Positions 55,603 through 62,729 of a stretch of 64,000 nt of DNA are shown here, one piece after another. A model generated the notes under the pieces. That model did no database searches and was not told the origin of the DNA. It worked only from the letters and a program-made list of their open reading frames with translations. The position numbers and the translations under genes were made by a program. Numbering within the stretch: position 1 is the stretch's first letter; every line of letters begins with the position of its first letter. Source of the DNA: Candidatus Enterococcus myersii (GTDB lineage Bacteria > Bacillota > Bacilli > Lactobacillales > Enterococcaceae); NCBI RefSeq assembly GCF_017316025.1, contig NZ_JAFLVT010000002.1:51442-115441 (forward strand), in the 5' to 3' direction.

Positions 55603-57585
55603 ATGACAAAAGTAAACCGAGGAGCTTCAATTCCTCTGATTTTAAGCGACCCTTATTTTTCAATTTGGTCTCCAGCCGATCGTTTAACTGATTGTGACAC
55701 GCAAAGTTGGACCGGTAAAGAACAACCTGTGCGGGGCTATATTCAAATAGGGGATGCTACGTATCGTTTTATGGGAGCAGATGATCTTATTCCTGCTATT
55801 GCCCAACAAGACTTAGAAGTGACAGCAACCCAAACAAAATACACGTTTGCAAATGAAGTAGTTCATTTAGAGCTGACTTTTTCGGTCGATTTGGACTTAC
55901 AGGATTTACAAAAAATCAGTGAACCGGTAACGATGATCACAGTTAAAGCGGACGTGAAAAATGATGAAAAAGCCGCAATTACTTTTGCATTTTCAGAAGA
56001 AATCTGTCGCGATAAAACACAAGAACCACTTCACTGGCATAAAATTACGACTGATGATGAGAAAATGGTTTGGATGGGGAAAAGACGTCAAACACCATTA
56101 GATTCAACTGGTGATCTGATTGATATTGATTGGGGTTATCTGTATCTAGCAGCTCCTAGTAGTCTTGCAATTACGTATCAAAAACAGCGTGAAATGCTAC
56201 TAGCTCATTTTCCGATTCAATCCGGCCAAGCAACTACCATTTTAGCGGCCTATGATGATATTCATGCGATCAATTATTTTGGCACAGCATGCAATGCTTT
56301 GTGGAAAGAAAATTACAGCGGTATGTATGACTTGTTGCAAAATTACTTAATAAATTTACCCGCACGGTTAGCAAACTGCAAAAAAATCGATGACAAAATT
56401 CAACAAGCGTCCATAACTTCTGGTGGGAAAACATTGGACTTTATTACCGCATTTAGTTATCGACAGTCAATTTGTGCCCACAAATTAATTCGTGATGAAC
56501 AAGGGGAAATTGTCTTTTTGTCCAAAGAATGTAGTTCAAATGGATGCATTGGGACAGTAGATATCAGTTATCCTTCACTACCGCTTTATTTACTTTATCA
56601 AACAGAATTAGCCAAAGGAATGCTACGTCCTGTTTATAAATTTGCTGCTTTGCCAGTTTGGGAGTTCGATTTTGCCCCACATGATGTAGGGCGTTATCCA
56701 TATGCAACAGGACAAGTTTATGGAGAGATAACCAACCAAGGCGATGAAGGTTGGCCAGATCGTGGCGCTTACGGCACAGTTTATGATTATTATCAATTAC
56801 CAGTAGGTCAAAATGTGTACCATTATGAGCAGCAAATGCCGATAGAAGAAAGCGGCAATATGTTGGCCATGGCAGCTGCAATTTATTTGCGAGATGGAGA
56901 CGATCAATTTTTTAATCAGCATTTAAAAACGAATTTACGTTGGGCCGATTATTTAGCAACTTTTGGTCAGGATCCAGAAAATCAACTATGCACGGATGAT
57001 TTTGCCGGACATTTGGCACATAATTGTAATTTATCATTAAAAGCGATTACTGCACTTGCAATGTTTGGCAAAGCACTGCTAGCAGCAGGGTATGAAAAAG
57101 AAGGGGCACTTTATTCAAAACGTGCAAAAGAAATGGCCGCTATTTGGCAAAAGACGGCGATAGCAAATGGGGAACATACACCGCTTTCTTTTGACAGACC
57201 AGACAGTTGGAGTATGAAATACAATATTGTTTGGGACAACTTATTTGAGCTTGGCTTATTTCCAGCACAACTAATGGAAAAAGAGATTAAGAAATATTTA
57301 GCAGAGGCAAATGAATTTGGTATCCCGTTAGATGAACGGGCGGATTATACTAAGGCAGATTGGATTATGTGGATTTCAATTTTTGCCCAAAACGAAGAAG
57401 AAATGGAAAAAATCATTCAACCTGTGCGCCACTATTTAGAAAATACGCCAAATCGGGTTCCATTTTCTGATTGGTATGATACGAAAAATGCCAAGGTCAT
57501 GAACTTTAAAAATAGAACAGTGGTGGGGGCAATGTTTATGCCACTGTTAAAACAAGCACTAGTTAAAAACTTAGTTAAGGCATAA
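55603..57585 (+). CDS. Glutaminase A (GtaA) family protein, DUF4964/5127/4965/1793
   Basis: 660-residue protein matching the four-part GtaA family, named after fungal glutaminase A. In bacteria it is usually found in glycan loci and its activity is unproven. The N-terminal PLILSDPYFSIWSP motif is typical. A beta-sandwich covers about 40-240, and an (alpha/alpha)6 barrel follows with FDFAPHDVGRYP near residue 350, MPIEESGNMLAM near 407 and WSMKYNIVWDNLF near 530. No signal peptide, so it acts inside the cell after import. GGAG is before ATG 55603. Last gene of the operon. Likely a glycosidase-like step on imported glycopeptides or sugars (inference). Confidence 0.82.
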   Translation: MTKVNRGASIPLILSDPYFSIWSPADRLTDCDTQSWTGKEQPVRGYIQIGDATYRFMGADDLIPAIAQQDLEVTATQTKYTFANEVVHLELTFSVDLDLQDLQKISEPVTMITVKADVKNDEKAAITFAFSEEICRDKTQEPLHWHKITTDDEKMVWMGKRRQTPLDSTGDLIDIDWGYLYLAAPSSLAITYQKQREMLLAHFPIQSGQATTILAAYDDIHAINYFGTACNALWKENYSGMYDLLQNYLINLPARLANCKKIDDKIQQASITSGGKTLDFITAFSYRQSICAHKLIRDEQGEIVFLSKECSSNGCIGTVDISYPSLPLYLLYQTELAKGMLRPVYKFAALPVWEFDFAPHDVGRYPYATGQVYGEITNQGDEGWPDRGAYGTVYDYYQLPVGQNVYHYEQQMPIEESGNMLAMAAAIYLRDGDDQFFNQHLKTNLRWADYLATFGQDPENQLCTDDFAGHLAHNCNLSLKAITALAMFGKALLAAGYEKEGALYSKRAKEMAAIWQKTAIANGEHTPLSFDRPDSWSMKYNIVWDNLFELGLFPAQLMEKEIKKYLAEANEFGIPLDERADYTKADWIMWISIFAQNEEEMEKIIQPVRHYLENTPNRVPFSDWYDTKNAKVMNFKNRTVVGAMFMPLLKQALVKNLVKA

Positions 57586-57587
57586 GT

Positions 57588-57632
57588 AAAAGCTGAGCAA
57601 AAAGTCCACCTGACTTTTTGCTCAGCTTTTTG
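57588..57632. terminator. Terminator of the glycan operon
   Basis: AAAAGCTGAGCAAAAAGTC pairs with GACTTTTTGCTCAGCTTTT around CCACCT, with A and T runs on both sides. Confidence 0.93.
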
Positions 57633-57971
57633 TTTTGCTTGAAAATAAAATGACAAATAAATGAAAGTCATATTTCCTTTTTTTTATTTTGTTTTTTTCG
57701 TGTTCTTTTTAAATTTTCCAACCACAAAGTAAAAAAGAAAGAGTAAAATTCAAAGTGATATATTTTTGCTCACTGTTGCACAATTAGCTTAAAGATTTTT
57801 TATAAAGTGAAATCTCATGTTTGAAGTCGCCTTTTTTTGCAGCCATAAATTATCTAAGGCAAGCTGTCTAAGTAGCTACTAAGAGAAATAGAAATTATTC
57901 TTATTTGGCAAGTAAACGTAATGGTAAGCACAGTTTTAATTGTGACATATTTTTAGAAAGCAGGTTTATAA
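57633..57971 (+). other. Gene-free leader of the AbrB-family gene
   Basis: About 340 AT-rich bases. TTGCAC near 57775 with TATAAA 19 bases later is a possible but over-spaced promoter. Nothing else was recognised. Confidence 0.35.
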
Positions 57972-59024
57972 ATGATTGTAAAAATAATAGAAACTTTGAT
58001 TGTCGGCATGGTAGGAGGTCTAATAGCAAGGAAGATAAAATTACCCGCTCCTTTTATGACCGGCAGCATGTTGGCGGTCGCTTTATTTGCAATCTTTTCT
58101 GAGCAAATGTATATGCCAAATAATCTAAAAACTTTTGCCCAAATAATTAGTGGTGCATATATCGGGCAACAGGTAACGAAAAATGACTTACTTAATTTTC
58201 CTAAATTGGCAAAATCGATCGTGTTTTTGATGACCTTATTTACGCTGAATATGTTTATTGTCGGTTTTTTAATTCATACTTTTTTCTCAATTGATTTAAT
58301 TACGGCCTTACTTTCCTGTATGCCCGGAGGAATTATGGATGTGTCTTTGATTAGTATCGATATGGGCGCACAAGCTGAGATAGTCGCAACGATGCAACTG
58401 GTGCGATTAGTCGGGATGCTGCTTATTCTTCCATACTGGATTAAGCTGCTGCTTGATCGCTTTCAAAGAAAAGAAGATACTTTAAAATCATCAGAGGCTA
58501 AGAAAATTGTCACACAGCTGCCTTTTGGTACAAGTGATTTTATTGTCAATGACGGTCTTATTTTGATTATCGCAAGTATTGGAGGATTGATTGGTTTATC
58601 CCTTCATATACCGGCGGGGGCGTTAATGTTTTCGTTAATTTTTTCCAGTATTTTGAAAATAATAAAAAATACTGCGCAACTAAACACGAATATTCGCTAC
58701 ATTGCCCAAATTTTTGCTGGGACAATCATCGGCAGTACCTTTACACAAGATAGTTTAAAAGAAATGAGTCGCTTATTTATTCCGGCGCTTTTATTATTAG
58801 GAAGCTACTTAATGATAAATGTATTGTTTGGTTACCTTGTATCTAAAAAAGGAATTTTAGATTTAAAGTCAGCATTATTTGCTTCTTCTCCAGCTGGGGC
58901 GACAGATATTTCCTTAATTGCGGGGGAATTAGGTGGCGACATGCCTAAAATTGCGGGTATTCAAATTTGTCGCACCTTGTACACCATCATCGTTTTACCC
59001 AATATTGTTCGCTGGCTTACGTAA
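57972..59024 (+). CDS. AbrB-family (AmoA-like) membrane protein
   Basis: 350-residue membrane protein with about ten TM helices in two repeated halves. Each half has a SCMPGGIMDVSLI / ASSPAGATDISLI motif (near residues 115 and 298). This is the signature of the PF05145 family, often annotated as ammonia monooxygenase or AbrB regulator although it is neither. It is probably a transporter of unknown substrate. Ribosome site AGCAGG before ATG 57972. Followed by the TPP riboswitch operon, which has its own promoter. Confidence 0.85.
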   Translation: MIVKIIETLIVGMVGGLIARKIKLPAPFMTGSMLAVALFAIFSEQMYMPNNLKTFAQIISGAYIGQQVTKNDLLNFPKLAKSIVFLMTLFTLNMFIVGFLIHTFFSIDLITALLSCMPGGIMDVSLISIDMGAQAEIVATMQLVRLVGMLLILPYWIKLLLDRFQRKEDTLKSSEAKKIVTQLPFGTSDFIVNDGLILIIASIGGLIGLSLHIPAGALMFSLIFSSILKIIKNTAQLNTNIRYIAQIFAGTIIGSTFTQDSLKEMSRLFIPALLLLGSYLMINVLFGYLVSKKGILDLKSALFASSPAGATDISLIAGELGGDMPKIAGIQICRTLYTIIVLPNIVRWLT

Positions 59025-59124
59025 CACCTGAAATTAGCAGGATGGAAATGTGCCGTGTAAAAATTTTTTGGTTCACTGTTTGGAGGGGCATAAAATCGTA
59101 TTTAAGTACTTTCTACCAAAAAAC

Positions 59125-59153
59125 TTGACCAATCTATTTTTCTTTGTTAATTT
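59125..59153 (+). promoter_or_regulatory. Promoter of the TPP-riboswitch operon
   Basis: TTGACC (59125-59130), 17 bases, extended -10 TGT-TAATTT (59148-59153). The riboswitch begins about 15 bases later. Confidence 0.7.
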
Positions 59154-59168
59154 AAGTGCAACCGAATA

Positions 59169-59347
59169 TGTGGGGAGCTGTAATGGCTGAGAGGAAGTTC
59201 GACTTCGACCCGTTAACCTGATTCAGATAATGCTGACGTAGGTAAGGAGTTTATTTTGGTGTGCAAAGTAGGTCATCACGGACTTTTGTACAGTTGAATA
59301 ATATAACTTTTGTCTCAGTATCGTCTTATGATACTGAGATTTTTTTG
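59169..59347 (+). ncRNA. TPP riboswitch (THI element) with terminator platform
   Basis: The aptamer at about 59169-59250 has the conserved TGGGGAGC, GGCTGAGA, GACCC and ACCTGATT...GATAATGCTGACGTAGG segments. The expression platform ends in a terminator at 59313-59347. TPP binding should favour termination and shut off the thiamine-precursor operon. An alternative antiterminator pairing was not worked out. Confidence 0.95.
59313..59347 (+). terminator. Riboswitch-controlled terminator
   Basis: TCTCAGTATC (59313-59322) pairs with GATACTGAGA (59330-59339) and TTTTTTTT follows. Confidence 0.9.
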
Positions 59348-59480
59348 TTCTCAAAGACTAGAGTTTGAATAAAGAGCAAAAAGTTTGCTAGTGGCTGTTT
59401 TATTGAATCAAATCTTTAAAAGAAATTCATTTAGCTCATGCAGTTCACGTATCGGTAAAAAATTATGGAGTGTGAAAAAA

Positions 59481-59777
59481 ATGGACGCAAGTATCGCAAT
59501 TCAAGTTTTACCAAAAGTAGAAAGTAAAAAAGAAGTCATCGCTATTGTAGATGAAGTCATCGACTACATCAAAAGTACAGGGTATACCTATCAAGTGGGC
59601 GCTTTTGAAACAAGCGTTGAAGGAGATTATGAAGGCTTGATGGAGCTAGTGAAACAATGTCAATTAATTGCTGTTAAAGCGGGAGCGCCAAGTGTTTCTG
59701 CCTACGTAAAAATTGCGTATACGCCAAAAGGAGATGGGCTGACCATTGCCGAAAAAACGGATAAACACCAACATTAA
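59481..59777 (+). CDS. Thiamine-binding protein (MTH1187/YkoF-like, DUF77)
   Basis: 98-residue cytoplasmic ferredoxin-fold protein of the MTH1187/YkoF group, which binds thiamine or its pyrimidine part. Seen: ASIAIQVLPKV at residues 3-13 (first strand) and YQVGAFETSVEGDYEGLMELV near 45 (second repeat unit). The start is ATG 59481 with GGAG 12 bases upstream and the standard N-terminus; the ATG-less extension upstream has no family likeness. It is the first gene after the TPP riboswitch, so thiamine-controlled, and its 3' end overlaps the permease gene by 32 bases. Confidence 0.87.
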   Translation: MDASIAIQVLPKVESKKEVIAIVDEVIDYIKSTGYTYQVGAFETSVEGDYEGLMELVKQCQLIAVKAGAPSVSAYVKIAYTPKGDGLTIAEKTDKHQH

Positions 59778-60513
59778 TTTAATCCCCGTTGCCACTATAC
59801 TAATGATTTTAGCAGTGTGGCAGTTTGTCACAGTAAAAAATATTGTTCCAGCATTTATGTTACCCAGTCCTAAAGCGGTACTGCAAGCTTTACTAACAGA
59901 CTGGCCTCAGCTAGCGGCAAATGCGAAAGTTACGTTGTTAGAAGCCATCTTAGGACTTTTAGCTGGTGTTTTACTCGGTTTTGTTTTGGCAGTTATTATG
60001 GATCACATCCATTGGTTGAAACAAGCGATTTATCCTTTACTAGTTTTAAGTCAAACAATTCCAACGGTTGCTTTAGCTCCCTTATTGATTATTTGGTTGG
60101 GATTTGGAATATTGCCAAAAGTTGTGTTGATTATTTTGACGATCTTTTTTCCGGTAGCGTTAAGCTTGTTAAATGGCTTTGCGGCCATTGATCCGGATGA
60201 AATTTTATTATTGCAATCGATGGGGGCGAAATCTTACCAGATTTTTTGGCATATTAAGTTGCCCGCTAGTTTAGGTTCATTTTTTGCCGCATTAAAAATT
60301 GCAGTCACGTATGCCTTAATCGGAGCTGTGGTATCAGAATGGCTAGGCGGTTTTGAAGGTCTAGGGGTGTACATGACCCGCGTGAGAAAATCTTATAGTT
60401 TTGACAAAATGTTTGCCGTGATTTTTCTCATTTCAGCTTTAAGTCTACTACTTTTAGGAGCTGTTTTAGTGTTAGAAAAAATTTCGATGCCATGGAAGAA
60501 GGAACAAAAATGA
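59746..60513 (+). CDS. thiX: ABC transporter permease for a thiamine precursor (ThiX-like)
   Basis: 255-residue permease with six TM helices, of the SsuC/TauC/ThiX type. The EAA loop LLQSMGAKSYQIFWHIKLPASLGSFF lies near residue 160. The start chosen is TTG 59746, with AAGGAG about 12 bases upstream, inside the preceding gene; the first ATG lies within TM1 and would cut the helix. It overlaps the ThiY-like gene by four bases. With the other two subunits and the riboswitch, the likely cargo is hydroxymethylpyrimidine or its N-formyl form. Confidence 0.88.
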   Translation: MPKKRINTNINLIPVATILMILAVWQFVTVKNIVPAFMLPSPKAVLQALLTDWPQLAANAKVTLLEAILGLLAGVLLGFVLAVIMDHIHWLKQAIYPLLVLSQTIPTVALAPLLIIWLGFGILPKVVLIILTIFFPVALSLLNGFAAIDPDEILLLQSMGAKSYQIFWHIKLPASLGSFFAALKIAVTYALIGAVVSEWLGGFEGLGVYMTRVRKSYSFDKMFAVIFLISALSLLLLGAVLVLEKISMPWKKEQK

Positions 60514-61511
60514 AAAAATTAATCAGTGGTATTTTATTGGTTACAACGTTAATAACATTAGGTGCTTGTCACAGTGGACAAGCAAGTAAAAAAGAAACAA
60601 AACTAGAAAAAGTGACGTTTGTTTTAGACTGGACTCCAAACACCAATCATACTGGCTTATATGTCGCTAAAGAAAAAGGCTATTTTAAAGAGGCGGGCTT
60701 AGATGTTTCCATCGTCCAACCTTCTGATGGAGATGCTAGTATGATTGTCGCTAGTAACAAAGCACAATTTGGTATCTCTGCTCAAGATTCTTTGGCCGCA
60801 AATTATGTTTCCGCGAAACCTTTACCAATCACAACAGTAGCTACAATTTTGCAGCACAATACATCAGGTATCGTTTCGCGAAAAGGTGAAGGAATAAATC
60901 ATCCCAAAGGTTTGGAGAAAAAAACCTACGCGACGTGGGATTCACCAATTGAAAAAGCTATGATCAAAGATGTCATGGCAAAAGATAATGGCGGCGATTT
61001 TAATAAAGTAAAATTAATTCCGAATACAATTGTTGATGAGCCTCTCGCTTTGAAAGAAAAACAAGCCGACGCCATTTGGATTTTTTATGGTTGGGGAGGC
61101 ATTAAAGCGGGGGTTGATAATGTAGCAATTGATTATTTTAACTTCAAAGATATAAATCCTGTATTTGATTACTATACACCAGTTATTTTTGCGAACGACA
61201 CGTTTTTAAAAGAAAACCCCAAAACAGCTAAAAAATTCTTAGCCGCCGCTAGCAAAGGTTACGAAGATGCTATCAAAGACCCTCAGGCAGCCGCAGATAT
61301 TTTATGTAAAGAAGTTCCAGAGTTAGATAAGAATTTAGTTCAAAAAAGTCAAGCTTGGATCAGTCAGCAATATAAGGCAGAGGCCAAATCATGGGGCTAT
61401 ATCGAGCCTAAACGGTGGAATGCCTTTTACGATTGGTTATCAGAAAATAAATTAGTTGCTAAAAAAATACCGGAAAATACTGGTTTTACCAATGCGTATT
61501 TAAGTGAGTGA
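60510..61511 (+). CDS. thiY: Thiamine-precursor-binding lipoprotein (ThiY-like, NMT1/THI5 fold)
   Basis: 333-residue lipoprotein. The signal peptide ends in lipobox LGAC with Cys near residue 20. The body matches the NMT1/THI5-like family, which binds pyrimidine precursors of thiamine (LDWTPNTNHTGLYVA near residue 38, DGDASMIVASNKAQFGIS near 76). The start is ATG 60510, overlapping the permease stop (ATGA), with GAAGGAAC upstream; the ATG at 60492 is not favoured. Ligand inferred from family and riboswitch. Confidence 0.92.
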   Translation: MKKLISGILLVTTLITLGACHSGQASKKETKLEKVTFVLDWTPNTNHTGLYVAKEKGYFKEAGLDVSIVQPSDGDASMIVASNKAQFGISAQDSLAANYVSAKPLPITTVATILQHNTSGIVSRKGEGINHPKGLEKKTYATWDSPIEKAMIKDVMAKDNGGDFNKVKLIPNTIVDEPLALKEKQADAIWIFYGWGGIKAGVDNVAIDYFNFKDINPVFDYYTPVIFANDTFLKENPKTAKKFLAAASKGYEDAIKDPQAAADILCKEVPELDKNLVQKSQAWISQQYKAEAKSWGYIEPKRWNAFYDWLSENKLVAKKIPENTGFTNAYLSE

Positions 61512-62257
61512 TGACAGTGGGACTAACAGTTGAGCGGATAAATAAAAGTTACGGGAATAAAGATGTGCTTGCAGATATTTCCTTGCATGTTCCTGCTGGC
61601 AAAATCGTCAGTTTGCTTGGACCCAGCGGTGTTGGAAAAACGACACTATTTAATCTGATTGCTGGCTTGGAGTTGCCAGATAGAGGTAGTATTCAGTTAA
61701 ATAATGAAGAAATAACAGGTAAAAGGGGAAAAGTATCTTATATGTTGCAAAAAGATTTATTGCTTCCCTATAAAACAATGGAAGAAAATCTGGCATTGCC
61801 CTTGATTTTAAAAGGTGTAAAGAAAAAGGCAGCCTTAAAAAAAGTGGCAGCATACTTACCTGAATTTGGGCTGTCAGGGGTTGAAAAAGTCTATCCCAAT
61901 GCCTTATCTGGTGGTATGCGACAACGGGCTGCGTTGTTGCGCACGTATTTATTTTCAGGAGAGTTAATTTTATTAGATGAGCCTTTTAGTGCATTGGACG
62001 CGATAACAAAACGCGATTTACATCAGTGGTTTTTGCAGATGCAAAAAGAATTTTCATTGACGACCTTGCTGATTACCCATGATATTGACGAGGCGATTCT
62101 TTTATCTGACCAGATTTATCTGCTGGCTGGCTCTCCAGGAGTGATACGAGAAACTATTACAGTTTCTCGTCCGGAAAATAAGGAAGTCGACTTTTCTTTA
62201 ACCCCTGCTTTTCTTGATTACAAACGCGCTATCCTGCAAAAAATGCAAACAAATTAA
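61511..62257 (+). CDS. thiZ: ABC transporter ATPase (ThiZ-like)
   Basis: 248-residue nucleotide-binding subunit. Walker A GPSGVGKTT near residue 37, signature LSGGMRQRAALLR near 133, Walker B LILLDEPFSALD and switch His in ITHDIDEA. The NitT/TauT/SsuB type matches the ThiX-ThiY pair. The start is ATG 61511, sharing a base with the ThiY stop (TGATG); GTG 61508 is possible. Last gene of the operon. Confidence 0.92.
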   Translation: MTVGLTVERINKSYGNKDVLADISLHVPAGKIVSLLGPSGVGKTTLFNLIAGLELPDRGSIQLNNEEITGKRGKVSYMLQKDLLLPYKTMEENLALPLILKGVKKKAALKKVAAYLPEFGLSGVEKVYPNALSGGMRQRAALLRTYLFSGELILLDEPFSALDAITKRDLHQWFLQMQKEFSLTTLLITHDIDEAILLSDQIYLLAGSPGVIRETITVSRPENKEVDFSLTPAFLDYKRAILQKMQTN

Positions 62258-62262
62258 ACAGT

Positions 62263-62361
62263 AAGGCCGAAACAAAAGAACATAAATACTCACTTGTTGA
62301 TTGTCTTTTTTAGACAAAGACTGGCTGTATTTGTGTAATATCTTTTGTTGCGGTCTTTTTT
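62263..62361 (+). terminator. Very long hairpin terminator of the thiamine-precursor operon
   Basis: AAGGCCGAAACAAAAGA (62263-62279) pairs with TCTTTTGTTGCGGTCTTT (62341-62358), with few mismatches. Inner arms are ACATAAATAC/GTATTTGTGT and TTGTC/GACAA. T runs follow. Confidence 0.7.
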
Positions 62362-62533
62362 TTATTCCAATAAAGAAAGTATGAATTTTTCACAAGAAGA
62401 ACCTTGGTTTGACTGTATTAACACTATCAATCCTTTCAAACTGCCAGTTTCACACACCAATCCTTCAATTTTTCTTGCCTTACTGTTGTTACAACAAAAT
62501 AGATTAACAGCAGAAAAATCTATTTACTCCAAG

Positions 62534-62548
62534 TGATAATCATTCTCA
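62534..62548. promoter_or_regulatory. Near-consensus Fur box
   Basis: TGATAATCATTCTCA against the 7-1-7 consensus TGATAATNATTATCA, one mismatch. It lies about 85 bases upstream of the presumed -10. Confidence 0.6.
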
Positions 62549-62596
62549 ATTGGTGTTATTTAATCAGCCTTATAAATGGATTTTTAGCTTGTTAAC

Positions 62597-62610
62597 TAGG
62601 GAGTTCCCTA
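62597..62610. promoter_or_regulatory. Palindrome over the presumed -35 region
   Basis: TAGGGA-GT-TCCCTA, perfect arms. It ends 22 bases before the TATAAA box, so a bound regulator would cover or adjoin the -35. Confidence 0.5.
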
Positions 62611-62629
62611 ATGATAGTTTGTTTTTTTT

Positions 62630-62638
62630 TGCTATAAA
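62630..62638 (+). promoter_or_regulatory. Extended -10 promoter of the molybdoenzyme gene
   Basis: TGC followed by TATAAA; no good -35. About 90 bases before the start codon. Confidence 0.45.
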
Positions 62639-62691
62639 ATAAAAGAGAGTTAGAAAATATGCCGCGCTGCATTATTTTTTTTGATTAACAA

Positions 62692-62705
62692 GTGAAAAAT
62701 ATCAC
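62692..62705. promoter_or_regulatory. Crp/Fnr-like dyad
   Basis: GTGA-AAAATA-TCAC, the half-sites and 6-base spacing of the Crp/Fnr family. It lies downstream of the presumed start, 25 bases before the ATG, so it may act in repression. Confidence 0.35.
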
Positions 62706-62729
62706 GAATAAAAATTAAGGGGACGAAGT

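Larger units (their letters stand above)
62366..62729 (+). other. Regulatory gene-free region before the molybdoenzyme gene
   Basis: About 365 bases holding, in order, a Fur-type box, a TAGGGA dyad, an extended -10 and a GTGA-N6-TCAC dyad, each listed separately. A short open frame at 62381-62536 has no convincing ribosome site or family. Confidence 0.6.

Noticed and set aside
57972..59024. Calling this gene an AbrB DNA-binding regulator or ammonia monooxygenase.
   Set aside because: It is a ten-helix membrane protein; those names are inherited annotation labels for PF05145.
62381..62536. 52-codon frame starting MNFSQEEPW.
   Set aside because: Weak ribosome site, no recognisable family, and it lies in the gap between a terminator and a promoter region. 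A real small gene cannot be fully excluded.
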